32,681 bases of DNA, taken from contig CAKUYG010000004.1 in NCBI GenBank assembly GCA_934702165.1, positions 1 through 32,681 of the forward strand, given 5' to 3'. Positions 1 to 7,139 of the stretch are shown here, in pieces. The notes below the pieces were generated by a model. That model was not told the origin of the DNA and searched no databases. It saw only the letters and a list, made by a program, of their open reading frames with translations. This DNA comes from an uncultured Bacteroidales bacterium (lineage in GTDB: Bacteria > Bacteroidota > Bacteroidia > Bacteroidales > UBA932). The stretch's first letter is position 1. Each line of letters starts with the position of its first letter. The position numbers and the translations under genes are program-made.

Positions 1-300
1 CCTATACACATGGCCCCAAAAGGAGAGCAGCTCGGCGACTACTGTTCAGCCGAAGATTACATGTGGACTGCAGAGAGTCTGCAACTGACCTACTTCAGCG
101 TCAGCAGCGCCAACAGGGCGTTTTCTCCAAGTACCGAGAAGCTCGGTAAGGCTACGGTCGCCATGAGGTTCGATGAAAACGGCAATCTCTGGTTCATCAC
201 CAAGGACTACGACCAACCGCCATTCCTTGAGAACTGGTGGGACGACAAGTTCGATGCGGACCTGTTCGGCTTCACCTATATAATGAAGAAAGTACAGTAG
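1..300 (+). CDS. 3' end of an unrecognised protein (5' truncated by window edge)
   Basis: The reading frame is open from the first base, so this is the C-terminal part of a longer protein whose start lies outside the window; the ATG at 10 is probably internal. About 99 residues are visible. They are rich in aromatic and polar residues (WW, WF, YF) and carry a phrase, FDENGNLWFITKDY, that resembles beta-rich extracellular domains of Bacteroidetes surface lipoproteins. I do not recognise the family. The gene ends 22 bases before a strong hairpin and converges on the TPR gene. Coding is supported by the edge-to-stop open frame and the terminator; the function is unknown. Confidence 0.6.
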   Translation, partial: PIHMAPKGEQLGDYCSAEDYMWTAESLQLTYFSVSSANRAFSPSTEKLGKATVAMRFDENGNLWFITKDYDQPPFLENWWDDKFDADLFGFTYIMKKVQ

Positions 301-322
301 AAAGGCAAGTCCCATATACGAT

Positions 323-349
323 AATAGCCCGGTCTGTGACCGGGCTATT
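323..349. terminator. Bidirectional hairpin terminator between convergent genes
   Basis: A perfect 12-bp stem (323-334 with 338-349) closes on a 3-nt TGT loop and has a GC-rich core of GCCCGGTC. It sits between the stop of the left-edge gene (300) and the stop of the TPR gene (372), which face each other. Bases after the stem are T/A-rich on the plus side (TATTATAT) and A/T-rich on the minus side, so it could end transcripts from both directions. Confidence 0.85.
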
Positions 350-371
350 TATTATATCTTCGCCTGAATAA

Positions 372-1691
372 TTATTTCGCGGAAGTAGCTGCGGCGTACT
401 TCTCGTACTTGGCCTGCATCTCAGGGCTTTCAGTGCGGAAGCGGAAGCATGCGTTCTTGAGGTACTCAGCCACGCTGGCCTTGACCTCCGGGTCCTTGCT
501 GACCTCGTAAGCCTTCTCGAAAGGAGCGATGCATGACTTGAGGGCGGTCTCAAACTCACCCATCAGGGCCATGTACTTGGCATCATCCATCTCGGTGGAA
601 GCTTTCTCCTGAATAGAGACTGCAAGGTTGTAGAAGTGGATTCCTTCTCCGATGTAACCGAACTCGTACTCAGGATTGATCTCGGCGCACTTGCGGTATG
701 CGGCCACAGCAGCGTCGCCGTTGCCTAGTTTCTCGTTGATATTGCCCTCCACATAATAGAGAGAAGCATTGCCAGGCTCGTTCTTCTTGGCCTCGTCAAG
801 AAGCTGGAAGAGGCGCTCGGTGTTGCTGCCGCTCGTCACATAATAATTGATGAGACCGACGAGGATGGCCTGGCTCTGAGGGTAAGCTTTGAATCCTTCC
901 TCAAGGTAGTTCTTGGCGCTCTCCTTGTCTCCGAGTTTGTCGCAGACATCAGCCATCTTGGCATAAGTGTCACCGTCGGTACCATGGTAGCCGAGTGAAA
1001 GGCACTTGGAATAGAACTCTTTCGCACGGGCGTTGTCACCAGCAGTCTGTGCGGTGAAACCGGCATTGTAGATTGAATTGGTATCGATCTGGCTGAGCGG
1101 TGCCGTGGCAGCTGCAGCCGCAGCCTTCTCAAAGTACGTCGAGGCATCAGCCATCTTGCCGAACGCATAAGCATTGTAGGCATCAGATGAATACTTCTCG
1201 GCAACCTGCTGGAGGCCGTTGTCGATATCTTTCTTCTTCTTGTTTGCAGGATCAAGCTTGGCAGCTTCAGTGAAAGCGGCAAGAGCCTTGTCGAGTGCAC
1301 CTTCTACTACCGGCTGAGTCACCTCGATGACCTCAAGGAGTCCGTTTTCGTTGAAGTAGAGGTTCTTGTTTTCGTAGGCGACTTTAGTCATCTGACGTCC
1401 GCCAACTTCGGCCACTGACTCTGAAAGAGGCTTGTCCCCGCCTCCGAGGACCTGAAGTTCCTGACGGGACATCCCGACCCAGACATTTCCGGCCGGAGCG
1501 TTGTAAGCATCGAGCAAAGCCTTGCCATACTTGATCCAGGTGGCAGGCTTCTCGCTCTGCTTGGGATTGGTGGTGGCAGCTTCAGCCTTCTCCACTGCGG
1601 ACTTGGCTGCAGCCGGGCTCTTGACCTGAGCCTGAGCATCGAAAGCCTGCATCGAGGCTACGAGTGCCAAAACTAATAAGATCTTTTTCAT
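372..1691 (-). CDS. Secreted tetratricopeptide-repeat protein downstream of gyrA
   Basis: The 439-residue protein starts with a Sec signal peptide (MKKILLVLALVASMQAFDAQAQ, likely cut after AQA) and has no lipobox, so it should be periplasmic. Residues about 130-340 contain degenerate TPR helices: ALAAFTEAAKLDPANK, ARAKEFYSKCLSLGY, SAKNYLEEGFKAYPQS and AVAAYRKCAEINPEY. An Ala-rich helix lies near 185-200. TPR domains are protein-binding scaffolds; no enzymatic motif is visible. The start lies 8 bases after the gyrA stop, with no promoter between, so it is almost certainly cotranscribed with gyrA. As I recall, a gyrA-TPR pair recurs in Bacteroides. The binding partner and role are unknown. Confidence 0.88.
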   Translation of the reverse strand: MKKILLVLALVASMQAFDAQAQVKSPAAAKSAVEKAEAATTNPKQSEKPATWIKYGKALLDAYNAPAGNVWVGMSRQELQVLGGGDKPLSESVAEVGGRQMTKVAYENKNLYFNENGLLEVIEVTQPVVEGALDKALAAFTEAAKLDPANKKKKDIDNGLQQVAEKYSSDAYNAYAFGKMADASTYFEKAAAAAATAPLSQIDTNSIYNAGFTAQTAGDNARAKEFYSKCLSLGYHGTDGDTYAKMADVCDKLGDKESAKNYLEEGFKAYPQSQAILVGLINYYVTSGSNTERLFQLLDEAKKNEPGNASLYYVEGNINEKLGNGDAAVAAYRKCAEINPEYEFGYIGEGIHFYNLAVSIQEKASTEMDDAKYMALMGEFETALKSCIAPFEKAYEVSKDPEVKASVAEYLKNACFRFRTESPEMQAKYEKYAAATSAK

Positions 1692-1699
1692 TAGAATAT

Positions 1700-4249
1700 C
1701 TAATTAAGTTGTTGATTGTCATTGTTTGCTTGCTCAGCGGCATCCTCCGCGACCTCTTCGTCCTCGGATTTGGCGACAGGAGATACAGCCGCAATGGCAT
1801 CCCCCTCCCGGAGATTGATGAGACGCACACCCTGGGTCGCGCGTCCGGTCAGGCGAAGTTCGGACATATCCACCCTGATGGTAAGGCCGGATCTTGTGAT
1901 GATCATCAGATCATTGTCGTCAGTGACGCCCTTGATCGCTACGAGAGGGCCGGTCTTGTCAGTAATGTTCAGAGTCTTGACACCCTTGGCACCACGGGAA
2001 GTGATCCTGTACTCATCGGCAGAGGAACGTTTACCGTAACCGTTCTCACTGACTACAAGCACGGCGGTGGAACTGTCATCCGGGCGGATGGCTATCGCGC
2101 CTATCACCTCATCAGCATCCTCTATAGAGATGCCGCGGACACCGGAAGAGTTGCGTCCGAGAGCGCGAAGTTCATCTTCGTTGAAGCGGCAGCAGCGCCC
2201 GGCCCGGGCGGCTATCATGATCTGCTCGCTGCCGTCGGTGAGAAGAGCGTCCAGAAGTTCATCCCCCTCACGTATGTTAATGGCGATGATGCCCTTGTTG
2301 CGGCTGCGCTTGTTGGCATATTCAGCGAGGTTCGTCTTCTTGACAACCCCACGCTTTGTGATGAGAGTCACGAAGTGGCTCTCGGTATACGCAGGGTCCT
2401 CGATGGAACGGACGTTGAGATATGTGCGTATGCTGTCCTGGGCATCGATGGAGAGAAGATTCTGTACGGCACGCCCCTTTGCGGTGCGGGCCCCTTCCGG
2501 CAGTTCGTATACCTTGAGCCTGTAGCACATCCCCTTGTCCGTGAAAAAGAGCATGGTGGAGTGCATGTTGGCCACATAGATGTGCTCGATGAAATCCTCA
2601 TCCCTGGTGGCGCTGGCCTTCTTGCCCACACCGCCTCTGGCCTGAGTGCGGAACTCGCTCAGCGCAGTGCGCTTTATGTAACCGAGATGTGATATCGTTA
2701 TCACCACATCCTCATCGGCATAGAAGTCCTCCGGATTGAACTCCTCGGCGGAAAGCGTGATCTCCGTCCTGCGTGGATCTCCATATTTCTCCTTGAGGTC
2801 GCGGCATTCCTGCTTGACTATGGCGAGCTGCTCCTCGTCACTGGCAAGGATCTCCTTGCAGCGGGCGATGAACTTCTCAAGCTCGTCATATTCAGCCTGA
2901 AGCCTCTCTTTCTCGAGTCCTGTCAGCTGACGCAGACGCATCTCGACGATGGCCGAGGCCTGGATATCATCGAATCCGAAACGCTCCATGAGAGTATTCT
3001 TGGCCTCATCCACGCTCTTGGAAGCCCTGATTATGGCTATCACCTCGTCGATGACGTCTATAGCCTTGAGGAGACCTTCCAGGATATGGGCCCGCTTGAG
3101 AGCCTTGTCCAGGTCGAACTTTGTACGACGCACCACCACTTCGTGGCGGAAGTCCACGAAATTGGCCAGCATGTCCTTGAGGGTCAAAGTGCGCGGACGC
3201 CCGCCCACAAGGGCGACGTTGTTGATGGAGAAACTGCTCTGCAGCGCAGTATACTTGAAAAGAGTGTTAAGAACTACGCTCGAATTGGCGTCTTTCTTGA
3301 CGATGAACTCGATGCGTATGCCCTGACGGTTGGTCAGCTCTCTGATTTCGGAGATGCCCTCTATCTTCTTGTCCCGGATCATCTCGCTTATGCGCGATAG
3401 CATCTCGGCCTTGTTGACCATATAAGGCACCTCGGTGACCACTATCACATCCCTGCCGTTGTCGTGGGTCTCTATCTCGGTCTTGGCACGGAGGACTATC
3501 CTGCCGCGGCCGGTGCTGTAGGCATCCACGATACCCTGGCGGCCAAGGATGATGCCTCCGGTAGGGAAATCAGGGCCTTTTATGTACTGCATGAGATCCT
3601 CAACGCAGATGTCAGGATTGTCGATATACGCGCAGATGGCGTCGCAGCACTCACCGAGGTTGTGCGGAGCCATGTTGGTGGCCATACCGACGGCGATGCC
3701 GGACGAACCGTTCAGAAGCAGGAGCGGCACCTTGGTCGGGAGCACGGTAGGCTCCTGTAGGGAGTCATCAAAGTTGAGGGTCATGTCGACCGTATCCTTG
3801 TCAAGGTCCGCAAGGACTTCAGCCGAAATCTTCTCAAGTTTCGCCTCTGTATATCGCATCGCGGCCACAGGATCACCGTCCATGGAGCCGAAGTTTCCCT
3901 GTCCGAATATAAGGGGGTAGCGCTGATTCCAGTTCTGCGCCAGACGGGCCATCGCGTCATAGACGCTGGAGTCGCCATGCGGGTGGAACTTACCGAGAAC
4001 CTCACCGACAATCCTGGCGCTCTTCTTGGTCTGCCCGCCGTAGTTGAGCCCGAGCCCGTCCATACCGAAGAGCACCCTGCGCTGCACCGGCTTCAAGCCG
4101 TCACGCGCGTCCGGCAGGGCACGCGACACGATGACCGACATCGAATAGTCGATGTAGGCCGTACGCATCTCATGGTCGATCTCGACGGGTTCAATTATTC
4201 CTGTCACTTCTTCCCGAATTTCTTCGGGAGTCTTTACCTCACTGTCCAT
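1700..4249 (-). CDS. gyrA: DNA gyrase subunit A
   Basis: The 849-residue GyrA, with GyrB, forms the type IIA topoisomerase that introduces negative supercoils. The N-terminal breakage-reunion domain is intact: the catalytic tyrosine is Y133 ([10 protein letters not shown]), and the quinolone-determining region [10 protein letters not shown] at 89-98 keeps Ser94 and Asp98, equivalent to E. coli S83 and D87, so no classical resistance change is seen. The coiled-coil tower is about 360-490 and the C-terminal pinwheel about 505-830, ending in an acidic tail ([13 protein letters not shown]). The GyrA box is a variant, QARGGVG at 536-542. Length and the following TPR gene favour GyrA over ParC. It is transcribed leftwards from the -7 box at 4283-4290. 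Confidence 0.96.
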   Translation of the reverse strand: MDSEVKTPEEIREEVTGIIEPVEIDHEMRTAYIDYSMSVIVSRALPDARDGLKPVQRRVLFGMDGLGLNYGGQTKKSARIVGEVLGKFHPHGDSSVYDAMARLAQNWNQRYPLIFGQGNFGSMDGDPVAAMRYTEAKLEKISAEVLADLDKDTVDMTLNFDDSLQEPTVLPTKVPLLLLNGSSGIAVGMATNMAPHNLGECCDAICAYIDNPDICVEDLMQYIKGPDFPTGGIILGRQGIVDAYSTGRGRIVLRAKTEIETHDNGRDVIVVTEVPYMVNKAEMLSRISEMIRDKKIEGISEIRELTNRQGIRIEFIVKKDANSSVVLNTLFKYTALQSSFSINNVALVGGRPRTLTLKDMLANFVDFRHEVVVRRTKFDLDKALKRAHILEGLLKAIDVIDEVIAIIRASKSVDEAKNTLMERFGFDDIQASAIVEMRLRQLTGLEKERLQAEYDELEKFIARCKEILASDEEQLAIVKQECRDLKEKYGDPRRTEITLSAEEFNPEDFYADEDVVITISHLGYIKRTALSEFRTQARGGVGKKASATRDEDFIEHIYVANMHSTMLFFTDKGMCYRLKVYELPEGARTAKGRAVQNLLSIDAQDSIRTYLNVRSIEDPAYTESHFVTLITKRGVVKKTNLAEYANKRSRNKGIIAINIREGDELLDALLTDGSEQIMIAARAGRCCRFNEDELRALGRNSSGVRGISIEDADEVIGAIAIRPDDSSTAVLVVSENGYGKRSSADEYRITSRGAKGVKTLNITDKTGPLVAIKGVTDDNDLMIITRSGLTIRVDMSELRLTGRATQGVRLINLREGDAIAAVSPVAKSEDEEVAEDAAEQANNDNQQLN

Positions 4250-4258
4250 ATAAAAATC

Positions 4259-4308
4259 TTAATCGGATTGTTTCCAAATATGCAAATTTAGAATAAAAAT
4301 CCGATTAA
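4259..4308. repeat. 11-bp perfect inverted repeat framing the gyrA / Clp-N promoters
   Basis: TTAATCGGATT at 4259-4269 is repeated in inverted orientation as AATCCGATTAA at 4298-4308, with a 28-nt spacer containing the gyrA -7 box. The octamer TAAAAATC also occurs as a direct repeat at 4251-4258 and 4294-4301. The right arm ends just before the -7 box of the Clp-N gene. The arrangement suits an operator or a looping site shared by the two divergent promoters; it is too widely spaced and AT-rich for a terminator. Confidence 0.6.
4283..4290 (-). promoter_or_regulatory. -7 promoter element for gyrA-TPR operon
   Basis: On the minus strand the octamer reads TAAATTTG, a full match to the Bacteroidetes -7 consensus TAnnTTTG, ending 33 nt before the gyrA ATG. 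No convincing -33 TTG is seen at the expected distance. Confidence 0.65.
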
Positions 4309-4313
4309 ATTGC

Positions 4314-4321
4314 TACTTTTG
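4314..4321 (+). promoter_or_regulatory. -7 promoter element for the Clp N-domain gene
   Basis: TACTTTTG matches TAnnTTTG and ends 16 nt before the ATG at 4338. It lies back to back with the gyrA element, 23 nt apart, just outside the right arm of the 11-bp inverted repeat. Confidence 0.65.
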
Positions 4322-4337
4322 CCCATATTCCGAATCT

Positions 4338-4892
4338 ATGAACATCAAGTTGTCAGATGACTTCAAAGCCATCCTCGCCGGCGCGAGGGACGAGGCTATG
4401 CGCACCGGCCACTACGGTATCGGGGCCGACCATCTCATGCTCGCAATACTCAGAAGAAAAGGCTGCGAAGCCTGCCGCTTCCTCACCGGACGGGGGTTGG
4501 ACACCGGCGAACTCAAGCGCATGATAGATAAGGCGGTTTTCATGGAAAAGCCTGTCCCATACAACGATGCCGACATGGTGAAAATGAAGCGCAGCGCCGC
4601 CGGCGCCGTCAGCCTGGCCGCATACGAAGCCCTCAGCGCCGGCGACAGCCCGGTCAGATCCGTCCATCTCCTGCTGGCCCTGAGCCGGGCCGACGACACC
4701 ATCAGCAGGACGTGGCTCGCCGGACACGGGCTCGGCAGCACAGCCCTGAGGGAGGCGCTGAAAACAGAAGGCCTGCTCGGCAGAAGCCAGAGCAGGCCGG
4801 AAGTCAAAATGGAAGATGTCGTCTCTGCACTCGGCGAGCAGCTCAACAATCTGATGAGCGCCCACCGCGACATGACAGGCTACACCAGCTAG
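4338..4892 (+). CDS. Stand-alone Clp N-terminal domain protein
   Basis: This 184-residue protein consists of the ClpA/ClpC-type N-terminal domain: two related four-helix repeats at about 3-75 and 82-150. The hallmark phrase is GHYGIGADHLMLAILR (24-39), and the second half carries the matching SVHLLLALSR. No Walker motifs or AAA+ modules follow, so it cannot itself unfold proteins. In ClpC/ClpA this domain binds adaptors and substrates; a free copy could act as an adaptor, decoy or substrate-binding protein, which is inference. The ATG at 4338 follows the -7 box by 16 nt. It is monocistronic, divergent from gyrA, and its stop overlaps that of the nucleoside phosphorylase gene in CTAG (4889-4892). 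Confidence 0.88.
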   Translation: MNIKLSDDFKAILAGARDEAMRTGHYGIGADHLMLAILRRKGCEACRFLTGRGLDTGELKRMIDKAVFMEKPVPYNDADMVKMKRSAAGAVSLAAYEALSAGDSPVRSVHLLLALSRADDTISRTWLAGHGLGSTALREALKTEGLLGRSQSRPEVKMEDVVSALGEQLNNLMSAHRDMTGYTS

Positions 4893-5758
4893 TCCGCGAG
4901 CCTGTCAAGGGCCAATTGGAGAAGTTCAGCCACACGAGGCTTGTAATTGGTATTGGCGTCCTTGAGATAACGATGAGCGATAACACAGCATACTGTGCCC
5001 GCATTGTGCCCCAGTTTGGCAGACATTCCGGCGAGGGCCGAACCCTCCATCTCGAAATTGGTGATGCGGTATCCTCCGAACTCGAAGCTCTCGAAGTCCT
5101 CCAGCATGTGCGGCATCGCGAGTCCCTGACGCACTACCCTTCCCTGAGGCCCGTAGAAACCTGACGCCGAGATGGTCATCCCCTTGAAGGTGCAGTCCTC
5201 GAATTTCTTGATAAGCACATCGGAAGCACGGACGAAATAAGGGTCAGGAAGATGCCGGTTCCAATGCACATGCTTCTTGAAAGCCTCTTCGAAATCAAGA
5301 AGGGCGATGCTGTCACGCCCCTCGTACCAGTTCATGAGGCCGTCACACCCCACAGAAATATGCGAGAATATGAAAGCCCCGAGAGGGATGTCCGGCTGGA
5401 CGGCGCCGCATGTGCCGATTCTCAAGATATTCAGCGTACGGTGCTCCGGCTTGACCTCACGGGTAATGAAATCAACATTGGCAAGAGCATCAAGCTCCGT
5501 CATCACAATGTCAATATTGTCAGTTCCGATACCTGTGGAAAGGACCGTAAAACGCTTGCCTCTGTACTGCCCCGTAACCCATACGAATTCGCGGGAGGCC
5601 CCCTCACATTCTACACTGTCCAATAGAGGCTTGAACATGGCCACGCGGCCGGGATCCCCGACAAGTATCACGTTGTCTGCAAGCTGCTCCGGGCGGATGT
5701 GGATGTGGAATGCCGAGCCGTCCGGATTGATGATCAGTTCTGATTCTGCTATTCTCAT
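4889..5758 (-). CDS. Nucleoside phosphorylase, uridine phosphorylase-like
   Basis: This is a 289-residue PNP_UDP_1 family enzyme, which cleaves nucleosides with phosphate to free base and ribose-1-phosphate in salvage. Family motifs are ordered as expected: ILVGDPGRV near 31-39 for phosphate, STGIGTDNIDIVMTEL near 75-90, RIGTCGAVQPDIPLG near 111-125 and NFEMEGSALAGM near 234-245, whose Met-Glu contacts ribose. The arrangement is closer to Udp than to hexameric PurA-type enzymes, but base specificity cannot be read from motifs alone. It is the third gene of the LytTR-DUF4293 operon, starting 9 nt after DUF4293. Its final codon region overlaps the convergent Clp-N gene, so no dedicated terminator fits between them. 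Confidence 0.9.
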   Translation of the reverse strand: MRIAESELIINPDGSAFHIHIRPEQLADNVILVGDPGRVAMFKPLLDSVECEGASREFVWVTGQYRGKRFTVLSTGIGTDNIDIVMTELDALANVDFITREVKPEHRTLNILRIGTCGAVQPDIPLGAFIFSHISVGCDGLMNWYEGRDSIALLDFEEAFKKHVHWNRHLPDPYFVRASDVLIKKFEDCTFKGMTISASGFYGPQGRVVRQGLAMPHMLEDFESFEFGGYRITNFEMEGSALAGMSAKLGHNAGTVCCVIAHRYLKDANTNYKPRVAELLQLALDRLAD

Positions 5759-5767
5759 AATTTGCGG

Positions 5768-6172
5768 TTATTTTTTGTTGCGCTTGGCCGCACGGAGACG
5801 TGAAGCGCTGCGCACGATGAGTTCATCGGAATAAATGCCCCTCGCGGCAAGCATGTTGAGTATCGTCACCGCTATCGGGAAGACGGCCGCCACACGGAAC
5901 ACAAGGTCTTTGTCGGCGGTGAAAAAGTCCACGGCCAGCCAGCACTGGAGCGCAAGCGAGATTATCGCCGCAAGCATGGCGGTGCGCATCTGGAAGATGC
6001 GATGGCGGTAGACGGTAAGGGCCAGGATATTGAGCAACAATATGATGACTATCAATATCGTATACGGCAAGTAAGCTGTAAAACGTACATCCGCAGCCTT
6101 GTCACAGAAGAGCATGGAAGCAACAAGAGCCGTGGAAATAAGCAAATAAAGAGTCTGTATTCTCTGCCACAT
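5768..6172 (-). CDS. DUF4293 family four-helix membrane protein
   Basis: The 134-residue protein begins MWQRIQTLYLLIS, the typical opening of the Bacteroidetes-restricted DUF4293 family. Four hydrophobic segments are visible at about 7-23, 35-54, 64-82 and 91-110, followed by a basic C-terminus (RLRAAKRNKK) that should lie in the cytoplasm. The function is unknown. It is the middle gene of an operon: its ATG comes 2 nt after the LytTR stop, and the nucleoside phosphorylase follows after 9 nt. No active-site motif is evident, so a structural or regulatory membrane role is as far as inference goes. Confidence 0.85.
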   Translation of the reverse strand: MWQRIQTLYLLISTALVASMLFCDKAADVRFTAYLPYTILIVIILLLNILALTVYRHRIFQMRTAMLAAIISLALQCWLAVDFFTADKDLVFRVAAVFPIAVTILNMLAARGIYSDELIVRSASRLRAAKRNKK

Positions 6173-6174
6173 GG

Positions 6175-7065
6175 TTATAATGAATTGAAACGGGCGAGCA
6201 CATTCTGCTCGTATGTCTTGGATATCGGTATGGTGTCGGAGCCTTCGAGCCCGAGACTGATCTTGTACCCTTCCTTCTCGGCCTTGAGGATCCTGACTTT
6301 CGTGATGTTCACAATGTATTTGCGGTGACAGCGCACCAGATCGCTGCCTGCGAAACTGTCCTCAACGGTCTTCAGCGGGCAGCGGAGCATATACTGTTTC
6401 ACCTCACCGGCACTGTCGGTATACCAGATCTTGATGTAGTTGTCATCGGATTCTATATAATAAAGGTTCTCCGAGTCGATCGAGAACTTGAGCACCCCGC
6501 TGCTGTCGAACAGCGTGATGCGCTTCTCCTCGTAAGGCTTGACCGGCGTGTCGCTGACGACATTGGAGTAGTTCATCAGGCGGATCGTGTTGTTGCGGTC
6601 GGCAAGTGACAGATAGAGAGCCGAGATCACATACGGTATGCCGAGGCAGACAAGCGTGAAACACAAGGCGCTCAAGAAAATGTCGCCGATGCAGCGCGAC
6701 CCTGTATCAATGATCCCGGACTTGTCACCCTGTACAGTGAAGAACGTGTACAGCAGGCTGATCACCACGATCTCAAGCAGATCCCACAGAATATACTTCC
6801 ACACCTCGAAGTTCTCGAGGTTGCGGCAATGGAACATCAGAACCTTGCTGACCACCACGACAGCGATGGAGACCACGATGAACGCGATGGTGAAGAGGAA
6901 GGCGGAGCTCCCTCCCAGCGCAAACCAGACATTGTGGGAGAACGGGATGGAAAGAAGTATCAGAACAAAGGAGAAGAGGGCCGAAAAGGTCACGGTCCAT
7001 ATCAGTTGATACTTGCTCAGCAGGTATCTGGGCAACTGTCCACGAAGAAACGACATTCCGGGCAT
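6175..7065 (-). CDS. Membrane-anchored LytTR-type DNA-binding regulator
   Basis: With the ATG at 7065 the protein has 296 residues. Four transmembrane segments lie near 23-42, 51-75, 94-112 and 128-152, followed by a cytoplasmic LytTR DNA-binding domain at about 195-292. That domain contains LYYIESDDNYIKIWY and the signature DLVRCHRKYIVNITKV. There is no receiver domain and no histidine kinase in the window, so it is not a classical AgrA/LytR response regulator; membrane LytTR proteins may sense signals through their helices. The start was chosen because the -7 box at 7081-7088 ends 15 nt upstream; a longer in-frame start at 7206 would lie inside the divergent synthase gene. It heads the operon with DUF4293 and the nucleoside phosphorylase. 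Confidence 0.88.
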   Translation of the reverse strand: MPGMSFLRGQLPRYLLSKYQLIWTVTFSALFSFVLILLSIPFSHNVWFALGGSSAFLFTIAFIVVSIAVVVVSKVLMFHCRNLENFEVWKYILWDLLEIVVISLLYTFFTVQGDKSGIIDTGSRCIGDIFLSALCFTLVCLGIPYVISALYLSLADRNNTIRLMNYSNVVSDTPVKPYEEKRITLFDSSGVLKFSIDSENLYYIESDDNYIKIWYTDSAGEVKQYMLRCPLKTVEDSFAGSDLVRCHRKYIVNITKVRILKAEKEGYKISLGLEGSDTIPISKTYEQNVLARFNSL

Positions 7066-7080
7066 CCTGATTGATTCCTG

Positions 7081-7088
7081 CAAATATA
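7081..7088 (-). promoter_or_regulatory. -7 promoter element for LytTR operon
   Basis: TATATTTG on the minus strand matches TAnnTTTG. It lies 12 nt from the oppositely oriented element of the ketoacyl synthase gene and supports the start at 7065. Confidence 0.6.
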
Positions 7089-7100
7089 TGAATTTTTTAG

Positions 7101-7108
7101 TACCTTTG
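7101..7108 (+). promoter_or_regulatory. -7 promoter element for the ketoacyl synthase gene
   Basis: TACCTTTG matches TAnnTTTG and ends 31 nt before the ATG at 7140. The in-frame GTG at 7113 would lie at about the transcription start, which argues against it as start codon. Confidence 0.65.
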
Positions 7109-7139
7109 GGCCGTGTTAAAACAAGTGTACGACAAAGAC

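Noticed and set aside
1664..2692. Long open frame (342 codons) antisense to gyrA
   Set aside because: It is in the antisense frame of a GC-rich, strongly conserved gene, its sequence resembles no family, and gyrA motifs are all on the other strand.
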